A stretch of DNA of 64,000 bases, taken from positions 5,418,215-5,482,214 of the forward strand of contig JAJHZJ010000008.1 in the NCBI GenBank assembly GCA_023548195.1, written 5' to 3'. A program made the position numbers and the translations under genes. The stretch comes from Bettongia penicillata ogilbyi. Lineage: Eukaryota > Chordata > Mammalia > Diprotodontia > Potoroidae. The notes under the pieces are model-generated. The model saw only the letters and a program-made list of their open reading frames with translations. It was not told the origin of the DNA and ran no database searches. Shown here in pieces: positions 33,690 to 45,714 of this stretch (positions within the stretch are counted from its first letter, which is position 1; each line of letters opens with the position of its first letter).

Positions 33690-34541
33690 TTTTTTTTTTA
33701 TTAATAAACTTATTTATTTAACTTTTTTTTTACATTCATTTTCACAAAATTTTGGGTTCCAAATTTTCTTCCCATTTGTCCCCTCCCCCACCCCAATACC
33801 CAGAGCATTCTAATTTCCCCTATCACCAATCTGCCTTCTCTTCTACCATCCCTCCCTTCCCTTGTCCCCATCTTCTCTTTTGTCCTGTAGGGCCAGATAA
33901 CTTTCTATTCCCCATTACCTGTATTTCTTATTTCCTAGGAGTAAGAACAATACTCGATAGTTGTTCCTAAAACTTTGAGTTCCAAATTCTCCTCATCCCT
34001 CCCTCCCCACCCATTCCCTTTGGGAAGGCAGGCAATTCAATATAGGCCATATCTGTGTAGTTTTGCAAGTGACTTCCATAATAGTCATGTTGTGTAAGAC
34101 TAACTATATTTCCCTCCATCCTATCCTGCCCCGCATTGCTTCTATTCTCTCTTTTGATCCTGTACTGCCCCGAATGTTGACTTCAAATTGCTCCCTCCTC
34201 CCATTGCCCTCCCTTCCATCATCCCCCCCACCCTGCTTATCCTCTTCTCCCCCACCTTCCTGTATTGTAAGATAGGTTTTCATACCAAAATGAGTGTGCA
34301 TTTTATTCCTTCCTTTAGTCAAATGTGATGACAGTAAACTTCATGTTTTTCTCTCAACTCCCCTCTTTTTCCCTCCACTAAAAAGTCTTTTGCTTGCCTC
34401 TTTTCTGAGAGATAATTTGCCCCATTCCATTTCTCCCTTTCTCCTCCCAATATATTTCTCTCTCACCACTTAATTTCATTTTTTTAAGATGATCCCATCC
34501 TATTCAATTCACTCTGTGCTCTCTGTCTCTGTGTGTGTATG

Positions 34542-34579
<38 letters not shown>

Positions 34580-36487
34580 CCCACCCACTAAACAGATACT
34601 GAAAAGTTTAAAGAGTTACAAATATTGTCTTTCCACGTGGGAATGTAAACAGTTCAACTTTAGTAAGTCCCTTATGACTTCTCTTTGCTGTTTACTTTTT
34701 CATGCTTCTTCTCATTCTTGTGTTTGAAAGCCAAATTTTCTTTTCAGCTCTGCTCTTTTCATCAAAAATGCTTGAAAGTCCTCTATTTCATTGAAAGACC
34801 ATTTTTTCCCCTAAAGTATTATACTCAGTTTTGCTGGGTAGGTGATTCTTGATTTGAGTCCTAGTTCCTTTGACTTCTGAAATATCATATTCCAAGTCCT
34901 TTGATCCCTTAATGTAGAAGCTGCTAGATCTTGTGTTATCCTGATTGTATTTCTACAATACTGGAATTGTTTCTTTCTAGCTGCTTGTAATATTTTGTCC
35001 TTGACCTGGGAATTCTGGAATTTGGCCACAATGTTCCTGGAGTTTCTCTTTTTGGATCTCTTTCAGGCGGTGATCGATGGATTCTTTCAATACTTATTTT
35101 GCCCTCTGGTTGTAGAATGTCAGGGCAGTTTTCCTCGATAATTTCATGGAAGATGATGTCTAGGCTCTTTTTTTGATTATGACTTTCAGGTAATCCCATA
35201 ATTTTTAAATTGTCTCTCCTGGATCTGTTTTCCAGGTCAGTTGTTTTTCCCATGAGATATTTCACATTCTCTTCCATTTTTTCATTCTTTTGATTTTGTT
35301 TTGTGATTTCTTGGTTTCTCAGAAAGTCATTAGCCTCCATCTGTTCCATTTTAATTTTGAAAGAACTATTTTCTTCAGTGAGCTTTTGAACCTCCTTTTC
35401 CATTTGGCTAATTCTGTTTTTGAAAGCATTCTTCTCCTCATTGGCTTCTTGAACCTCTTTTGCCAATTGAATTAGCCTATTTTTCAAGGTGTTATTTTCT
35501 TCAGCATTTTTTTGGGTCTCCTTTAGCAAGGTGTTGACCTGCTTTTCATACTTTTCTTGCTTCTCTCTCATTTCTCTTCCCAGTTTTTCCTCCACCTCTC
35601 TAACTTGATTTTCAAAATCCCTTTTGAGCTCTTTCATGGCCTGAGCCCACTGAATATCTATTTTGGATGTTTGGGATACAGAAGCCTTGACTTCTATGTC
35701 TTTCCCTGATGGTAAGCATTGTTCTTCCTCATCAGAAAGAAAGGGAGGAAATATTTGTTCACCAAGAAAGTAACCTTCTATAGTCTTATTTTTTTTCCCC
35801 TTTTCTGGGCATTTTCCCAGCCAGTTACTTGACTTCTGAGATTCCTTTCCACACCCACCTCACCTCCAGTTCTGCCCAGCTAGTGCTTGAGATTCAAATG
35901 CTGCTTCCCAGCCTCAGGGCTTTTGCTTTGGGGGGCAGGGGAGGGGCTGCTATTAAGTGTGAGATTAAGTTCAGCTGCTCAGGTAGGGGCAGGGCAGCCA
36001 CACAGGGCTCAGTTCCCTCAGGGGGTTTAGGTGGAGACCTTCAACAATGGATCTGAGCTCCTGTCTGCTTTGGGAGCCTCTGTCAGCTGTTGCCTCTGCT
36101 GCTTCCTTCTGAGGGGGCCTGAGTTATGGAGACACCCCACTACCCTCTTGGCCAGCCAAACAGGCTCTCTCACTGACCTTTGTGCCTGTGGGTGGAGAGA
36201 ACTGCGCAGCTGCTGGAGATTTTATCCCTGAAGCCTGCTCGGATCTGCTCCTCTCAGTGCCACGCGGCCAGGGCAGGGCTGGGCTCTACTCTGGGTCTGG
36301 TGAACGATGGACCTTTGGTGTCGGTTTTTCTGCTCTCCCTGAAACAGAAATCTCCACTCCATTGTTCTGTGGCTTCCGCTGCTCCAGAATTTGTTGGGAG
36401 TTCTTCTTTACAGGTATTTTATAGGTTGTAGGTTCGGAGCTAGTGCATGTGTGTCTTTCTACTCCGTCATCTTGGCTTCTCCCCCTT
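33690..36487 (-). mobile_element. HAL1-type (ORF2-less) L1 derivative, near full length
   Basis: Minus strand: begins ccaagatgacggagtagaaa (36478-36459), the same 5' start as the elements at 60956 and 62101. A 5' UTR of about 700 bp and a single ORF1 follow; then a (CA)n run (plus-strand GT, 34543-34576) and a purine-rich 3' UTR ending in an A-run (33690-33700). No endonuclease or reverse transcriptase is encoded between ORF1 and the A-tail. Half-L1 elements that keep only ORF1 are known in mammals, including marsupials, and need L1 enzymes in trans. It inserted into a MAR1-type SINE. Confidence 0.8.
34811..35637 (-). pseudogene. HAL1/L1 ORF1p, coiled-coil and RNA-binding regions, frameshifted
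   Basis: 233 codons from 35637 to 34936. The N-terminal two thirds is a charged heptad-rich coiled coil with motifs such as KNRLIQLAKEVQEANEEKN, repeated in register. Then comes LMGKTTDLENRSRRDNLKIMGLPE, the signature of the L1 ORF1 RNA-recognition domain, and ISIERIHRSPPERDPKRETP. A frameshift near 35035 moves the C-terminus to another frame (34811-35029: MAKFQNSQVKDKILQAARKK, then RITQDLAASTLRD). Upstream sequence coding for the acidic N-terminal part (DEEEQCLPSGKD) is in another frame, probably through an A-run length change. ORF1p trimers coat the transcript; this copy cannot make a complete one. Confidence 0.85.
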
Positions 36488-36640
36488 TCCAGTCATTTCA
36501 GTCAAGTCTGACTCTTGTTGATCCCCTTTGCAGTTTTCTTGACAAAGATAATGAAATGGTTTGGCATTTCCTTCTCCAGTTCATTCCAAATGAGGAAACT
36601 AAGCTAGTAAGTATCTGAGAGGTGGATAAGTCATAGCTGT
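36488..36640 (-). mobile_element. MAR1-type SINE, remainder after HAL1 insertion
   Basis: 'agtcatttcagtcaagtctg', 'gcatttccttctccagttc' and 'ctagtaagtatctgagag'. It completes the piece at 33655. Confidence 0.8.
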
Positions 36641-37336
36641 CCATACCAAACTAGAATCTCATTTAGACTACCCATATGGACATACATATTCTAAATGAAC
36701 ACAGACATAGATTACTCCATTATTTCACTACTTTGTATATACTGGTATTTGTTCACTTTAGGTTGATACTGTGTAAGTTCATAAGGTACTTATCTTCCCT
36801 TTTGATTGTAAATTTCTTGCATATATGAACTGTTTCTTTTTTTTTGTACTTGCATTTCCAGTACTTAACACACTGCCTGACACATGGTAGATACTTAATA
36901 AATATTTCTTGATTGATTGCTTCAGTGATCAAGAAACAGTGGGTTAACAGTCTGGCTCTTTGAATGATCATGAAAGGTGATTCTTTCCATTCTGTGGGTC
37001 ACGCTTGTTGATTCCCCCAGGAATGCTGAGTCTTTAACAATGTGTTCCCAGTGCTCTTGGCAAGGAAGGGAATGTTCTCTTAGGGTTGACTGGCAGAATG
37101 TGGCAACCTCATCGAGTTTGGAGGCAAGCTTCTGTAGGACTGAAACCTCCCTGGGCTGTAAGAAATCCATTACTTCAATGCCCCAAAGCTAGCCTCAGTT
37201 AGTGAGGGAAATCTCAATTTCCACAAACCTCATTGGGATTTAGCATGTTGCATGAAGAATCCCTCAGCTCAGTATTCATTTTCTTCCCTTAATTTCTTCT
37301 TCTTATTCCTGCTATCATGGATAGCATTTGTGTGCT
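36641..37336 (+). other. Unassigned except L2 terminus at 36805-36922
   Basis: 36805-36922 is sense L2 ('ttccagtacttaacacactg', 'tgacacatggtagatac', 'ttaataaatatttcttg'). The rest is unassigned. Confidence 0.5.
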
Positions 37337-37612
37337 ACAGTCAGTGGAGTTTTTTGAGAGGATAAAGATACTAGAGTGGTTTGCCATTTCCATCTCCTGT
37401 GGATTAAGGCAAACAGAGGTTAAGTGACAAAAACACTGTAATGGTTTGCCATTTCCTTCTCCAGTTCATTCCAGATGAGGAAACTGAGGCAAAACAGGGT
37501 TAAGTGACTTGCCCAGGGTCACACAGCTAATAAGCCCTGACTGGATTTGAACTCAGACCTTCCTGCCTTCATGCCTACCACTCTATCTACTGAGCCACCT
37601 AGCTGCCTCCAA
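37337..37612 (-). mobile_element. MAR1-type CORE-SINE with internal duplication
   Basis: The 'ggtttgccatttcc' block occurs twice about 63 bp apart (37379 and 37442), each followed by a 'gaggc-aa' block and 'ggttaagtgac'. The rest is complete to 'gagccacctagctgcc'. Confidence 0.85.
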
Positions 37613-38299
37613 TTAATGAGCTACATAAATGCTACTGTTGTTATTACTATGTGTACTCTACCTCACAAAAGTTTATTCCAGGGAAAGTGCTCTGTAGACC
37701 TGAAAGCACTTCATTAATAATTATCTCTATTAGGTTAAATCACCTCAATTCATAAGGAAAATGTTATAGTGGGTATTCACTAAATCCATCAATCCCCTAT
37801 TGGAAAACACTCCTAGAAGTTTTAGATAAAAAGCAAAATAATGACTTTAGAATCAATGAACCTCTTAAATATAGTTATAACTGGGTTTCCTTCCCCTTCC
37901 CATTTGTCCCGCCCCCCCCAAAAAAGTTCCCTTACCCCTGCCGGTTTTTTTTGGGAGGGGGCAGTATTGTGTGTATGTGTGTTTTAGTTTTGTTTTTTAG
38001 GAAACAAGGGCTGTAGAAGAAAGAATATCATGTGATGTCCGCTTTTAATCAAGCTAGTTCAACCAATGCCAGACATTCAACCAATGTTCAACGCATTTTG
38101 GGATACAAAAATAAAAATGAAAACAATCCCTGTATATAAAGAATTGATGTTCTGCAGTACAGATAGATATGTCTGAAGTATATAAAAAGGAAATAGAGAA
38201 GGGGGAGGGCACTGTGCCTTTAAGGGAGCTTGGGATTCTAAATTGAAACTCCCAGATGGGCTATAGGGAGATGAATTTTCCAGTCACAGCAACTCTGAA
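37613..38299. other. Unassigned, with a possible L2 scrap at 38050-38150
   Basis: 'ggatacaaaaataaaaatg' and 'caatccctgtatataaag' suggest antisense L2. The rest shows nothing I can name. Confidence 0.35.
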
Positions 38300-38553
38300 A
38301 AATCCACTGGTGAAGCAGTGGGTAGAGCAGTGACTGTGGAGTCAGTAAGATCTGAATACTGATCCAGCCTCAGACATTTAGCTGTGTGACCTTAGGAAAG
38401 TCACATAACCTATGTTTGCCTTTGTTTCCTCCTCTGTGAAATGAAAGTAATAATAGCACATACCTCTCAGAGTTGTTTTGAGGATGAAACAAGATTATAA
38501 TTACAAAGTGCCAGGCACATATTAAGTTCTATATAAGCTATCATGATTATTAA
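38300..38553 (+). mobile_element. MIR/THER-type SINE
   Basis: 'gcagtgggtagagcagtg', 'ctgtgtgaccttaggaaag', 'cctctgtgaaatgaaag' and 'gttgttttgaggatgaaac'. Confidence 0.85.
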
Positions 38554-38702
38554 CTAAATTCAAAAGGAGTTGCGATCTGCTTTAGAAGATGCACTCACTT
38601 GAATGACATTGCAGATTCTTCAAATATAGAAATTTGCATTAAATTAAATGCGAAAGAACCTGGAGGTAGAAAACAAATTTAAAGTTATCTTAAATCAGAT
38701 AT

Positions 38703-38945
38703 ACATTTAAATAACAATAGTAATTACTACCATTTATATAACACTTTAAAATTTACAAAGTGGTTTACAAATATTATCCCATTTGATTGTCGCAACAACC
38801 CTGGAAGGTAGAAACTATTATTACCATTTTACAGATTAGGAAACAGAGTCATCAGAGGTTAAGCAAATTTGCCCAAGGTCAACAACTAGTCCTGATCTGA
38901 GCTCAGCTCTTCGTGAAAAGGTCTAGCACCCAAGCCACTTTTCAA
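38703..38945 (-). mobile_element. MIR/THER-type SINE
   Basis: 'taccatttatataacac', 'tttacaaatattatccc', 'cgcaacaaccctggaagg', 'gaggttaagcaaatttgccc'. Confidence 0.8.
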
Positions 38946-39196
38946 CTAATTAGAACAAAATGAACTAACTCTGTCCCTGAGTAATCTAAAAATATTTTGA
39001 AGAACAATTTGGAGGCACTCAATCAACTGAGTTAAGTCCAGAGTCACAGATACATAACAAGATTTTACAATGTAAATAATGTGGCAAGGAAGAGATTTGT
39101 TTTACTAAATACCTATAGTTGTGATAAAAATGGAAAGTAGGTAAAAGTATGGATGGGCACTGTGAGTTTTTCTGAGGACGTGACAATGTAATAGAA

Positions 39197-39436
39197 TGTG
39201 TTCAGTTGTTTTAGTCAGTCCAACTGTGATCTCATTTGGGGTTTTCTTGGCAGAGATATTGGTGTGTTTTGCCATTTCCTTCTCCAGCTCATTTGACAAT
39301 TGAGGAAACTGAGGCAAACAGGGTACTTGCCCAGGATCACATAGCTAGTGTCTGAGACCAGATTTGAACTAAGGAAGATGAGTCTTCCTGACTCCAGGTC
39401 CAGCACTCTAGCCACTACACCACCTAGCTTCTCCCA
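39197..39436 (-). mobile_element. MAR1-type CORE-SINE
   Basis: 'catttggggttttcttggc', 'gccatttccttctccagc', 'gaggaaactgaggcaaac', 'cactacaccacctagct'. Confidence 0.9.
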
Positions 39437-39565
39437 TAATAGAACGGATAATCATTCATTTGAACTCTTTCATGCATGTTTCCTGTTTCCATGCCCTAAG
39501 TGGCTTTCCTTCAACAGACAAGTGTTTCAATAAAGTCTTGTTCCTCTACCTAAATAAAGGGTGTT

Positions 39566-39579
39566 CTGCCACCTGGTGG
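39566..39579 (-). promoter_or_regulatory. Candidate CTCF motif
   Basis: On the minus strand the sequence is CCACCAGGTGGCAG, an excellent fit to the CTCF core consensus (CCASYAGRKGGCRS). It lies outside recognised repeats. Binding is inferred only. Confidence 0.5.
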
Positions 39580-40254
39580 CTCAGATATTTCCACGGTCAC
39601 TTAGCAGGAGTAAATAGAAAAGAATCCATAGATAAATAACATCTTCTGGGATCTCTTGAGATTTCTCTGTTCCCTTTTGGCAGTTAAAGAAATCAGAATG
39701 CCTTCTCTTCTTCCAGAACTCTCCCCTGCCTCCTCCATCTCTGTCTTTGTCTTTTCTCTATCTGACTCATCATTCTCTCTAAAGGAAATGCTGAGTTAGA
39801 TATTATTCTTCATTGCTAAACCCACAAGGCATATAATTTACTTAAACTTAAATAAGGGTTAAGGGAAGATTGGCTAGGCTTGGAGTGATTTCTGGTTTCA
39901 CCGCAGTTTCAATACATGGTCTGCAGATTTGCTGGGGTTTTTTTTCCTCTTTCTTATTAGAATTGGGGACTCTAGGACAGAAAAGGTCTCTCTCACTCTT
40001 CATGCAGCTGAAGCGAACCTTTGGCAATTTGTGACTTTGGAGAATTAGGGATTTAGAGCTGGAACAGGGGTATGCTGGGGCCAGTCTGAACTGACTCTTC
40101 AGAGATTGTTAAATTTTGGGAGCATCTATACCTGAGAAATTAGCAAATGCTACAAACCAAGGCTTGAGGTATTGTTTTGTTGATTGTGTAGACTTAAGTA
40201 ATTAGTAGAGAAAATGTTAATGACACAAATCTTTAAAAGTATGTGGTATGGATA
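39580..40254. other. No recognisable feature
   Basis: Unassigned sequence between the CTCF-like motif and the pyrimidine tract. Confidence 0.35.
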
Positions 40255-40456
40255 TTCCTTTCTCTCCCTCTGTCTCTCTCTGTCTCTCCCTCCCTCCCTC
40301 TCTCTGTCTCTCTCTCTCTTCCTCTCTCTCTTTCTCTCCTTTCCTCTCTCTCTCTCTCTCTCCCCCTATCTCTCTCTCCCTCTCCGTGTCTCCCTCCCTC
40401 TCTCCATCTTTCTCTATCTCCCTCCCTCCTTCTCTCCATCTCTCTCTCTCTCTCCA

Positions 40457-40487
<31 letters not shown>

Positions 40488-40580
40488 ACCTCTCTCTCTG
40501 TCTCTCTGTCTCTGTCTCCCTCTCTCTGTCTCTCTCTCTGTCTCTCTCTCTCTCTGTGTCTCTCTCTCTCTTTCTTCCCC
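40255..40580. repeat. CT-rich satellite tract
   Basis: About 325 bp of CTCT/CCCTCTCTGT-like sequence. Long reading frames in all plus frames and on the minus strand (Arg/Glu) are compositional. Confidence 0.95.
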
Positions 40581-40589
40581 CACCCCCAA

Positions 40590-40770
40590 TAGCTGGTTAT
40601 TAAACATTTACCAGAACACTGCTACCAATACTCCCACTTTACAGATGAGGGAACCAAGGCTAAGTGACTTGAGAGCTTGTGATTTGCCCAAGATCACACA
40701 ACCAGTATATATCAAAGGAAGGACTTGAATCCAGGTCTTCCTGGCTTTGGGACCAGATCTTTAATCCCAG
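40590..40770 (-). mobile_element. MIR/THER-type SINE
   Basis: 'cactttacagatgagggaacc', 'tttgcccaagatcacacaac', 'gacttgaatccaggtcttcc'. Confidence 0.7.
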
Positions 40771-41154
40771 GCAGCGATGCCTGTCTTTTGGAAGGTTCTT
40801 AGTACCAACTGCAGCAGCAGCACATCAGCATATACTAGGAACATCAGTTAAACCTAGAATCTTTTCATTCTAAAAGACCAACTTGTATGCTTCGGTTTAC
40901 AATGTTCATGTGGAGATCGAAAGCTAAGTTTATATCTGCCTCAATTATATGATCACTTTATCAACACAGCCCCCAGGCATGTGATAAGTGAGCACAGGAA
41001 ATGACTATAGGCCACACTTAAACATTCTTATTGTTAGATAATTGGCTTAAAAAATCATAATTATTCTTTTGTCTTTGCAGAATGTGTAGGGATGAAAATC
41101 ACCTTAGATAATGCTCACTTTCTCATTTCTTGTTTCTTATAAAAGAATTCTAGG
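40771..41154. other. No recognisable feature
   Basis: Unassigned. Confidence 0.35.
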
Positions 41155-41300
41155 GGGAGGGTGGAAAGTTAAGTAGTACATTTGATAGAGCATCGACCTT
41201 AGAGTCAGGAGGACCTGAGTTCAAATTTGGCTTTAGACATTTCCTAGCTGTGAGACCCTGAGCAAGTCACTTAACCCTGATTGTCTCAAAAGAAAAAAAG
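41155..41300 (+). mobile_element. tRNA-derived SINE (WALLSI-like)
   Basis: 'gatagagcatcgaccttag', 'gtcaggaggacctgagttc', 'ctagctgtgagaccctgag' and an A-rich end. Confidence 0.85.
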
Positions 41301-42649
41301 GTAGAAGAAATAGAACTCTCCTCTTCCATTTGGCTGACTGGTTTATCCTTGCGTTGAGCTTAGTTTCCTTTGGCTATAAATGAGAAGAGCCATGTTATTT
41401 TTTGTCTGAGCAGGAGAGAGTCAGGTCACATGTGAGTTGTCTGGTGGGGATTGGTTCTAGGGTAAAATCCTCAAGTGACCCTGACACTTGAAACTGATTA
41501 ATCTCTGACCCTTTTTAACCTTTGAGTGACTCCGGTGTACAAATGAGTTTTGTCATTAAATAATTAAAAGCATAGTTATTAAATATAGGACATTTTTAAA
41601 AAACATGAAATTTTTTGCCAATTGAGTTACATAAAGATATATATTTCTTTGGTCTACATAAGATAATATGTATTTTGTTATTTGATTATACATATTTTAC
41701 ATATGTATATATATACATTTATATCCTGATTATATACTTGATTTACATAAAGATACACACATAAAGCATTTTTCTTGGTTTTTTTGGTGGATTCAGGCAG
41801 AGGTGGAAGGGATAATATGACCCTTCATTTGCCCCCTGAGAACTCTGCTGAAGAGACCATCATAGCTATTTCAATGCTAAAGAAAAACAAATATCTTTTC
41901 CCTATCTGAGGGAACTGTAATCACCAAAACACTATATTTTCTTTGCCATTTGGATTCAGCAAGCCCTAAACCCTTAATTCCTGCAGTAGGTGGGAGGTAG
42001 TTGCTATTTGACAAAAATGCAGCTTGTGGGATTTTCTTGGAGTGTTTTCTCTCTGTAGGTGAGTCATGGTAAGCCAACTGGGAGTCTACTCTCCTCCCAT
42101 ATCTGCACCTACACTAACTCAAGCCAAGAAGACCAAAGGCAGCACCATGTCAGGATTCTCCAATTCTACACCCTCCCTGGAAAGGACGCTTGTCTTCCAA
42201 CTCATAAACAGCACTCAAATTCTAGGACAAAGGCTCTTTCGCTCAGTCAGTTTTTAACTACCCATTATCAAGAGCCAAGGGAAAGCTATTATATATTACC
42301 TCAACAAGTCTCAGGCAAAGGCTGGAATTTCCTTTCTTGGTACTAGCTACCAAAGAAAGGAAAAAGACTTCTGTCTGGGTTACAGCATGCTTGTCAACCT
42401 GTTCTAAATCAATTCAGGCTAAAAGTCTCTGGTGTCTTATTATGACCCTGACCCCCAAACCAATACAGGCATAAAAACTCAGTAAGGACAAAACAGAACC
42501 ACATGTGACAAGGAAATTGGAAGACAAAAATGTGAATAATAATGCCACGATTCTCCAAATCTTCCCTCACTCCTCTCCTTCCCCCATCAGTCACTGGGAA
42601 AATAATACATTTCATGGAGATGGTATTCTTTTTTGACCACTAGGCTACC
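41301..42649. other. Repeat-poor segment with AT-rich runs
   Basis: About 1.35 kb with no identified family, apart from TA-rich runs near 41690-41720. No convincing coding frame. Confidence 0.35.
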
Positions 42650-43100
42650 ATTTAGGGCTCTGGAAAAGGAGTTAGGAGACTGGGTTCTGCCACTACACTA
42701 GAACTTTGACAAGTCACACTCCCCTCTAAACCTGTTTCTTCATCAACAAAATGAAGAGTTTAAGAATCAGAGAAAGTTGGGGCATTTAGGAACCTTCAGA
42801 ATTATTCAGCCCAACTTTCTCATATATATGTAGTGGAAAGTGCACTAGATTGGGAACCAAAGACCTGAGTTCAAACCTAGACCTTGCAACTTACTACTTG
42901 TGTGCCTGGGGGAAGTTAGTTCATCTCTCTGGCCCTCAGGTGCCTTAACTGCAAAAGAAGGGAATGGAACTATGCCAAGTTCAAAATCCTATGAAGCTTA
43001 TGAAACTGAGGGGTAGACAGAGAAAGGAAATGACCCACAGAGGTCACCCAGACTGGAGTCTTCTGCCTTCAGATCTAGACTACCTTCCACACCTTTGTTT
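42650..43100. mobile_element. SINE (+), MIR (-) and nested SINE (+)
   Basis: 42650-42790 (+): 'ggagttaggagactgggttc'. MIR (-) 42775-43100: 'attcagcccaactttctc' and, after the insert, 'gaaactgaggggtagac', 'gaggtcacccagactgg'. A SINE (+) at about 42828-42995 ('ggaaccaaagacctgag') splits the MIR. Confidence 0.65.
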
Positions 43101-43374
43101 CCCCACGTTCCATTAAATGATCACAACGACTCTAAGCCTTGGAGATCCTAATAATCTTCAATGCCAGAAGGACAAAATGTCCCTCCCTTAATGCCCAAGG
43201 AGAGAGAATGACTTAAGGGCTAGGGACAAAAGGGACCCTTAGGCAACTGATGTGTAAGATGTAAACACTTGATTTAATTTTCTCCTCCTCCTTACACCTC
43301 TCTCTTGACCTTGAAGCCACAGTTGTACTAGAGAATCCTAGTAACTCTTTTGCTGGTGCCTTCAGGCCATCAAT
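43101..43374. other. No recognisable feature
   Basis: Unassigned. Confidence 0.35.
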
Positions 43375-44345
43375 CAGTCATCATATATAATGCTATATAA
43401 TGAGCCCTATACTGTGCTAAATCTTGTGCATAGAAAGAGAAAGCAAAAAGTATCCCTGACTTCAAGGAGTTTAAATTTGAATGTGGGAGACTGCAGCTAT
43501 ATCTATGTGTGTGTACATGTACACACATGTATATACATGTATATGTATCATACATATGTGTGTTCATATATAATCTTTTATGTAGATAGTATAAATACAT
43601 GTGCATATACAGTTTGTACGTGTGCATATATATCCATGTACACACTCACAAATGTATTTTATATATGTGTGTGTGTATATATATACATACATGTATGTAT
43701 AGTATGTGTATGTGTGACCCTCAGCAAGTTACTTAACCCTGATTGCCTCAATTGCCCTTCTATAAAATGAGCTGGAGAAGGACTTTGCCAAGAAAACATG
43801 AAATGGGGTCATAGAGTCAGACTCAACTGAAAATGACTGAATATACAGTATTTTTATATGTCTGTGTGTATGTGTGTATATGTATATATATAAACACACA
43901 CCCATACAGAAACAGAGACAGAAAGGAGAGACAGACAGACAGAGAATGGAAAATGGTGGTAGAGGGAAAGGCATTAGCAGCTGTGGAGACTGGAAAGAGT
44001 TTTCTGAAAGAAGTAGTGCTTGAAATTAATCACAAAGAGGCCAGGAATTCTAAGAGACAGAGAGAAGGAATGAGAACATTCCAGGCATGGGGGATGGTCA
44101 GTGCAAAGGCCCAAAGACCAGACATGAAATAAATGAGAAACGAGAAGATTGGTGTGGCTGGGCCATGGAGTGGATGGAGGGGAAAAATAGAATAGAAGGG
44201 TAAAAAGATCAGAAGGGTCCAGGCTGTGAGAGCTTTGCCTGCCGAATAATGGATACTGGAGGTAGTAGGGAGCCCCTGAAGTCCATTATAGAATAGAGGA
44301 TAAGGGAGAGAGGAGAATGACATGATCAGGCTGCTTGATAATTAG
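43375..44345 (-). mobile_element. L2 3' region, broken by microsatellite and SINE
   Basis: Antisense L2 at 43375-43500 ('gccctatactgtgctaaat', 'ccctgacttcaaggag') and about 43950-44345 ('gagaacattccaggcatggg', 'gaatgacatgatcagg'). Between them lie TG/TA runs (43500-43710), a SINE, and another TG/TA run (43850-43905). Confidence 0.7.
43712..43842 (+). mobile_element. MAR1-type SINE, 5'-truncated
   Basis: 'gtgaccctcagcaagttac', 'gagctggagaaggac', 'tttgccaagaaaacatg', 'ggggtcatagagtcagac'. Confidence 0.8.
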
Positions 44346-44354
44346 GGAATAATT

Positions 44355-44604
44355 AGAGTTCCTTGTTGTTCAATATGTCAGACTCATCATGACCCTGTTT
44401 GGGATTGTCTTAGCAAAGATATTGAAGTGGTTTGCCATTTTCTTCTCCAACTCATTGCAGATAAGGACATGGAGGCAATGGGGTTAAGAGACTTGAGCAG
44501 GGCCACATAGCTAGTAAGTGTCTGGGGCTGGATTTGAATTCAGAAAGTTGAGTTTTTCTGACTCTAGGTCCTGTGTTCTATCCACTGTGCCACCTAACTG
44601 CCCG
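44355..44604 (-). mobile_element. MAR1-type CORE-SINE
   Basis: 'gaccctgtttgggattgtc', 'tggtttgccattttcttc', 'ctagtaagtgtctgggg', 'ctatccactgtgccacc'. Confidence 0.9.
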
Positions 44605-45519
44605 TAAGGGTTTCTACACTGATGAAATTCCAAGTTTAGACCCTTAAAAAAACCACATCACCTCAATGCTTTCAAATATGTAGGGGATGAAGGAGAGGGG
44701 GAGGAAGAAGGAGGACAATGGTGGGTAGCATTTTTCATATTGGAACCTGGTGTTCCAGAGTTCAGAAGTGATGGTCGCAGAGTTGAGAAGAGGTGAGCTC
44801 AAGTGGTGCTCTGACATATACTGGTTGTGTGACCTTGAGAAGATCGCTTAATAGTGTCTGGAATGGACGGATGGACCTCTCTGTAACATTAACGCTTGAA
44901 GAGCTGGGGGAGATGGGAATCAGCAAAGCAAGCCTCCTCACTGGACATTCCCTATAACAATGGAATCTGATCTCAAAATAAACTCAGAATCGACATGTTT
45001 CCACCTTTACAAGTTCGACAGGCTGAGGTTATTTCTTTAGCATAATTTTCCAAGTGTACTAGCTCCACTTTTTTTTCTGGATTCATTGAGGTGTAGTTGA
45101 TCCCTCACAGCAGGGGCAGAAAGGAAAAAGAATAGGACTAACTCAGGCTATCCAGGCAGTTCGCTACTATAAAGAAACTATTACAGGTCCATGTTGCTTG
45201 TCTCTTAGAGGAAACAAACCTTTTGCAGCACAAGCCTTGAAAGGCCTGGCATGTGGGCTCTGCAGTAAACTGATCTATTGAGGGGAGAGGTTGGGCCACT
45301 AGAGAAGGCCAAGGCTAAAAATAAAGGCTGGCATGGTGGGGAATCATAGAGGTTTTCAGAAAGGATGAGTCATCCTAGGAAAAGAAAAAAAAAACCCTCC
45401 AGTTCGCTCCTATTTCTGAGAAAAGAAGCAGATTGATTGTGAATGGAAAACCTTTTTTTTTAATAGAACGAAGTCCAGAGGGAGATACAGGCAAGCAAGG
45501 CAGTTTTGAGATGAAAATG
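44605..45519. other. Mostly unassigned, SINE scrap at 44780-44850
   Basis: 'ggttgtgtgaccttgagaag' marks a SINE scrap (+). The remaining 800 bp shows no family or gene. Confidence 0.35.
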
Positions 45520-45710
45520 TTGAAATATATGTATGCATACATACATATGTGTATGTATGCATACACACAAACGTAAATATACACGCACATGTATGCACAC
45601 ACATATTATATATGTAAATATACTCTATGTGTATGTCTATATATACATATGTCTATATGTGTATATATGTATGTGCATATGTATAATATATACATATAGT
45701 AAGAATTAAA
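45520..45710. repeat. ATGT/TATA microsatellite cluster
   Basis: Alternating TATG, CATA and TATA units over about 190 bp. Reading frames in it are artefacts. Confidence 0.9.
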
Positions 45711-45714
45711 AATA

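Noticed and set aside
34936..35637. A host coiled-coil protein of 233 codons
   Set aside because: The SRRDNLKIMGLPE motif and the two other collinear copies show it is L1/HAL1 ORF1p with a frameshift.
40214..40728. Overlapping open frames of 114 to 161 codons
   Set aside because: Products of the CT-rich tract (Ser/Leu repeats plus, Arg/Glu minus); not coding.
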